64,000 nt of DNA from Linanthus parryae (Eukaryota; Streptophyta; Magnoliopsida; Ericales; Polemoniaceae). The notes below the pieces were generated by a model, which made no database searches, had not been told where the DNA came from, and saw only the letters and a list, made by a program, of their open reading frames with translations. The translations under genes and the position numbers were made by a program. Location of the stretch: assembly GCA_023055425.1 (NCBI GenBank), contig JALGPY010000004.1, positions 112,447,504 through 112,511,503 on the forward strand. The letters are read 5' to 3'. This document shows positions 60,745 to 64,000 of the stretch, one piece after another. Every line of letters begins with the position of its first letter. Positions within the stretch are counted from its first letter, which is position 1.

Positions 60745-61289
60745 AGAGCTATGCTTAGAGAATCAGCCCACTTCTTGTGGTCATCTGCGACCATCTTGCT
60801 CAAAATCCTTAACAGCGTTTTGTTGGTCGCTTCGGCTTGCCCGTTCCCCTTCGGGTAGTAGGGGGTAGAACATATTTGCCTGATATTGTACTCCGCTAAC
60901 TTCGCAGCTACCTGGCGATTAACAAAGGGAGTACCGTTATCTGAAAGAATGGTGTTTGGGATTCCGAACCTGCATATGATGCTTTCCTGAATGAAGTTGA
61001 CCACAGCTAGCGCATTTGCCGTCTTCAGTGGCGTTGCCTCCACCCATTTGGTGAATAGCTCAGTTGCAGTGAGAATAAAATGATTCCCGTGTGACGTTGG
61101 TCGGATGGGTCCGATGAAGCCCAGAGCCCATGTGTGAAATAGCCATGGCGTCCCTAATGCATGTAGATCCACGGCGGGAGCGCGCACTAGGTTTCCTTTG
61201 AATTGGCACTCCTGGCAGCGTCGCACTTTGGTGCGGCAATCAACCTCCATCGTGGGCCAGAAATATCCAATTGAGAGGAGCTGCCTGCA
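60654..61289 (-). pseudogene. Tat-like integrase core with lost first Asp
   Basis: Zinc-binding end VDCRTKVRRCQECQFKGNL, then WALGFIGPI (the family has W-G-M-D-x-IGP, so the first catalytic Asp is Gly here), TATELFTKWVEATPLK, SDNGTPF (second Asp kept) and YPKGNGQAEATNKTLL (Glu kept). It is separated from the rest of pol by one in-frame TAA near 61290. Lost Asp and stop indicate an inactive enzyme. Confidence 0.82.
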
Positions 61290-63950
61290 TTATTTCGCAC
61301 CTCCTTGGTGTTCCACCTGATGAGAAAGGTCCATGACTTCTTGTGCTTCTCTGCCGTCTAGACATCGCAGCAAGTTGCCCTCGTGACCTCTTCGCGAAAG
61401 CAGGTTTTCCTGTACTACGTATCGAGATGCTTTCCTCTTCAATTTCTCGGCTTCCTTTCTTGATTCGGGCACGGTGCCCTGGGTGAGAAAATCAAAGAGC
61501 GGCTTCCTCCAATCCGTGTCATCATCAGTTAGAGCGATGAGTAGAGAATCTTTGATTAGTGCGCAACTCTCGCACTTCCCTTGTATCAGGGCCGCGGCTG
61601 TTGACATGTCTGGCCAATGAATGCCATATCTCTGAGCCTTCCGGTAGATTGACACCTCACTTTCTCCGCAAGCATGTTGGTGAATCTTTTCTAACAACAG
61701 TTGTCCCTCTCGCTCAGAGACGCATCGCATGAGTATTCCGCCGGGACCCTTGTAATAGAGGGTGTTATCATGTATGCAGTACCCCTTGGTGAGTGCCCAG
61801 CTTTCACTGCTTGTTCCTTCTGCGATAGCTTGTAAGATTGCTTTTCTCCAGTCCGTGTCCTCCATGTGTTCGCTGTCGCACGCATCTTCTGTCAATGCTG
61901 ACGACGTTCGCACTTCGATGGAGATCTTTGCGGGACATTTGTCTGTACTGACCTTAGATCCCAAGGTTGCCAAAGCATCTGCATGCCTGTTGTCTGCTCG
62001 GGGCTTGTGCTCGTACCTCACATCGCAGAATTGCTGTACCAGCTTTTGTACTAGAGTGCGGTAAGACAGAAGGTTAATCTCCTTCAAACCGTACTCACCC
62101 GAGGCTTGCTTGCCGATCAACTTGGAGTCTCCCATGACCGTCAGATTACTTACTTCCAAAGCTTTCGCCGCACGGAGCCCCGCAATGAGAGCCTCATATT
62201 CTGCTTCATTGTTTGTGACTGCGAAGTTGAGCTTGGCGGACATCTGTATGACCTCCCCATCCGGCTTGGTGAAGACTATCCCAATGCCTCCGCCTTTCCT
62301 TGTTGACGAGCCGTCGAAGTGGAGCGTCCAATAGGGCACGTCGATTGCATAGATTTCAGGACCTTCGAGCTCTTCTTCGATCACGGGCTCGTGGCTGTTG
62401 TCGGGGAACTGTGCCAACAGATCCGCTACCGCCTGCGACTTGATCGCTCGCGGTCTCGCGCATGTGATATCATATTGAGAGATGGTCATGTACCATTTCG
62501 CCAATCTACCGCCAGGAGTAGTGTGAGTTAGCAGATATCGTATGGGATCGCTCTTGGTGACCACAACCACTTTGTGTGATGCAAAATAGTGTTTCAATTT
62601 TTCTATCACAAAGAACAAGGCAAGGCAATGACGTTCGATGTCTGTGTACCTTGATTCAGCAGGCTGCACAATGCGAGAGATGTAGTAGATAGGCCTCTCT
62701 TGGCCTTCGTACTCCTGAGCCAAGAGTGCTCCTATGGATCTCCTTGTGGACGTCAGATATAACAGAAGGGGTGATCCCAGTTGAGGCGCGATCATTATTT
62801 TTGAAGATGTCAGCAGATCCTTCAGCTTTTTGAACGCAACCTCGTGCTCTGGAGTCCAGCTGTATACGGCGTCTTTCTTGAGAAGAGCACTAAAACAGCA
62901 GGTGATTTCTGCAATCGCTGGGATAAATCTTCGCAGATATGACAGCTTTCCCAAGAATGTTTTCAAGGCACTTTGGCTGTGGGGCGGCGTCATGCCAGCG
63001 ATAGCTGATACTTTCGCAGGGTCAGGCTCGATCCCTTGGCGATGAACCACGCATCCCAAGAATTTCCCTGATGTTACCCCGAATGCGCACTTCATGGGAT
63101 TCATCTTCAGTTGAAAGCGTCTGCATCTATTAAACACTTTCCGTAAATCCGCGAGATGATCTGCTTCCTGCTTGGATTTAACAACGAGGTCGTCCACATA
63201 AAACTCCACCTCCTTGTGCATCATATCGTGGAACAGGGCCATCATGGCCCGCTGATAGGTCGCACCTGCGTTTTTGAGACTGAACGGCATCACTGTGTAG
63301 TTGAACACCCCCACCGGAGTGATGAATGCAGTTTTCCGAGCGTCTTCAGGGTCCATCTTGATCTGGTTGTACCCGCTGAAGCCGTCCATGAAACTGAACA
63401 TGCGATGGCCTGCTGTTGAATCGATAAGCAAATCGATGTTGGGCAGTGGAAAATCGTCCTTGGGGCAGAAACGATTGAGATCTCGGAAGTCCACGCAGAT
63501 GCGAAGCTGTCCGTTCTTCTTCACCACTGGCACGATGTTGGCCAGCCATGTGGGATGATGATTCGGTTCTATAAACTTGGCATCCAGGAGTTTGACAATC
63601 TCCTGTTTGATTTTCACGTTAAGCTCCGGCCTGAAGCTTCTTGTGCTCTGCTTTACCGGCTTAGACCCTGGAATGATGTCTAAACGGTGCATAGTGATGC
63701 TTGTATCCAGTCCCGGCATCTCATCATACTCCCATGCGAACACGTCCTTGTATTCAGTTAGGAGCTGTAGCAGTCCTTGCTCTTCCTCGCTTGTGAGCTC
63801 CGCACTTAGAAAAACTGGTATTTTCTTTTCCTCGTTCGGGCTGAGGAACACTTCCTTTACCTCTTGCTTTTGTGGTCTGGGCCTATCTTCCATGCATTCA
63901 GGTGCTTCTTTGAGCTTCTCGTCTGGAGTGCTCTGCATTGGCTCTTTCAT
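61290..63950 (-). CDS. Ty3/Gypsy (Tat-type) pol: RT, gRH, aRH, zinc-finger region
   Basis: 886-aa open frame on the minus strand. RT has LRICVDFRDLNRFCPKDDF and MPFSLKNAGATYQRAM, with catalytic FYVDDLVVKSK (YVDD at 251-254). A Gypsy RNase H region (380-500) is degenerate: its first acidic site is STRRSIGALL. A second, archaeal-type RNase H follows (about 540-665) with HFDGSS (Asp 546), NNEAEYEAL (580-588), GDSKL (607-611) and RADNRHADALA. Two RNase H domains are diagnostic of the Tat clade. The C-terminus (680-886) carries two H2C2-like segments in tandem, each opened by DTDWRK. The protein stops at TAA near 61290, just before the integrase core in the same frame. gag and protease lie right of the window. 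Confidence 0.88.
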   Translation of the reverse strand: MKEPMQSTPDEKLKEAPECMEDRPRPQKQEVKEVFLSPNEEKKIPVFLSAELTSEEEQGLLQLLTEYKDVFAWEYDEMPGLDTSITMHRLDIIPGSKPVKQSTRSFRPELNVKIKQEIVKLLDAKFIEPNHHPTWLANIVPVVKKNGQLRICVDFRDLNRFCPKDDFPLPNIDLLIDSTAGHRMFSFMDGFSGYNQIKMDPEDARKTAFITPVGVFNYTVMPFSLKNAGATYQRAMMALFHDMMHKEVEFYVDDLVVKSKQEADHLADLRKVFNRCRRFQLKMNPMKCAFGVTSGKFLGCVVHRQGIEPDPAKVSAIAGMTPPHSQSALKTFLGKLSYLRRFIPAIAEITCCFSALLKKDAVYSWTPEHEVAFKKLKDLLTSSKIMIAPQLGSPLLLYLTSTRRSIGALLAQEYEGQERPIYYISRIVQPAESRYTDIERHCLALFFVIEKLKHYFASHKVVVVTKSDPIRYLLTHTTPGGRLAKWYMTISQYDITCARPRAIKSQAVADLLAQFPDNSHEPVIEEELEGPEIYAIDVPYWTLHFDGSSTRKGGGIGIVFTKPDGEVIQMSAKLNFAVTNNEAEYEALIAGLRAAKALEVSNLTVMGDSKLIGKQASGEYGLKEINLLSYRTLVQKLVQQFCDVRYEHKPRADNRHADALATLGSKVSTDKCPAKISIEVRTSSALTEDACDSEHMEDTDWRKAILQAIAEGTSSESWALTKGYCIHDNTLYYKGPGGILMRCVSEREGQLLLEKIHQHACGESEVSIYRKAQRYGIHWPDMSTAAALIQGKCESCALIKDSLLIALTDDDTDWRKPLFDFLTQGTVPESRKEAEKLKRKASRYVVQENLLSRRGHEGNLLRCLDGREAQEVMDLSHQVEHQGGAK

Positions 63951-64000
63951 TACCGCGATCTGCTCGACTTGATTGATTTGCTCAGGGATATCCCCATGCC

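Noticed and set aside
61691..63972. Plus-strand ORFs of 60-131 aa
   Set aside because: Shadows of the Tat-like pol reading frame.

Overview
This is a plant nuclear window, most likely from a eudicot; species not resolved. The evidence is split genes with GT-AG introns, jacalin-lectin and plant PB1 coding sequence, an RPB4 gene of plant type, and a dense load of nested plant LTR retrotransposons, hAT-type MITEs, Helitron-like ends and a LINE. Few host genes look intact. The rest are decayed copies and mobile elements.

Left part (1-8.6 kb): a one-exon RPB4-like gene (RNA polymerase II subunit 4) sits behind an snRNA-type promoter motif. Around it lie remnants of jacalin lectin genes and minus-strand PB1-domain genes, including a complete two-PB1 ORF (5205-6359). 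About 27 kb away (29.4-35.0 kb) the same block occurs again in the same order and orientation: SINE-like GC-rich segment, jacalin exon remnant, single-PB1 gene, jacalin remnant, double-PB1 gene. This is a segmental duplication. Each copy later received its own insertions: two MITEs in the left copy, a solo LTR in the right copy.

8.6-20.7 kb: one minus-strand Ty1/Copia element whose gag is split by a 6.6-kb non-autonomous LTR element (5-bp target duplication GAGCC) and by a 351-bp solo LTR (target duplication CTTTG). 21.3-22.6 kb: the best host gene, a four-exon two-domain jacalin-related lectin, followed 7 bp after its stop by another solo LTR (CTTTC duplication). 23.2-29.4 kb is AT-rich intergenic DNA with a Helitron-like end, MITEs and a ~460-bp tandem repeat that recurs at 50.1-50.9 kb next to a fourth PB1 copy (51.2-51.8 kb, plus strand).

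38-49 kb is a nest five layers deep: Copia fragment, Copia-1, Copia-2, LINE, and a 2.4-kb TRIM-like element with ATAAC duplications. From about 53.7 kb to the right edge lies part of a minus-strand Ty3/Gypsy element of the Tat type: reverse transcriptase, degenerate RNase H, a second archaeal-type RNase H, and integrase. Downstream of its pol come a 55-bp minisatellite and then, on the opposite strand, a five-exon plant-mobile-domain (PMD) gene. The introns of that gene survive because it is antisense to the element.

The themes that tie the window together are a tandem/segmental PB1 + jacalin cluster with mostly decaying members, and repeated insertion of LTR elements into it. Functions are assigned from recognisable motifs only; no database search was possible.
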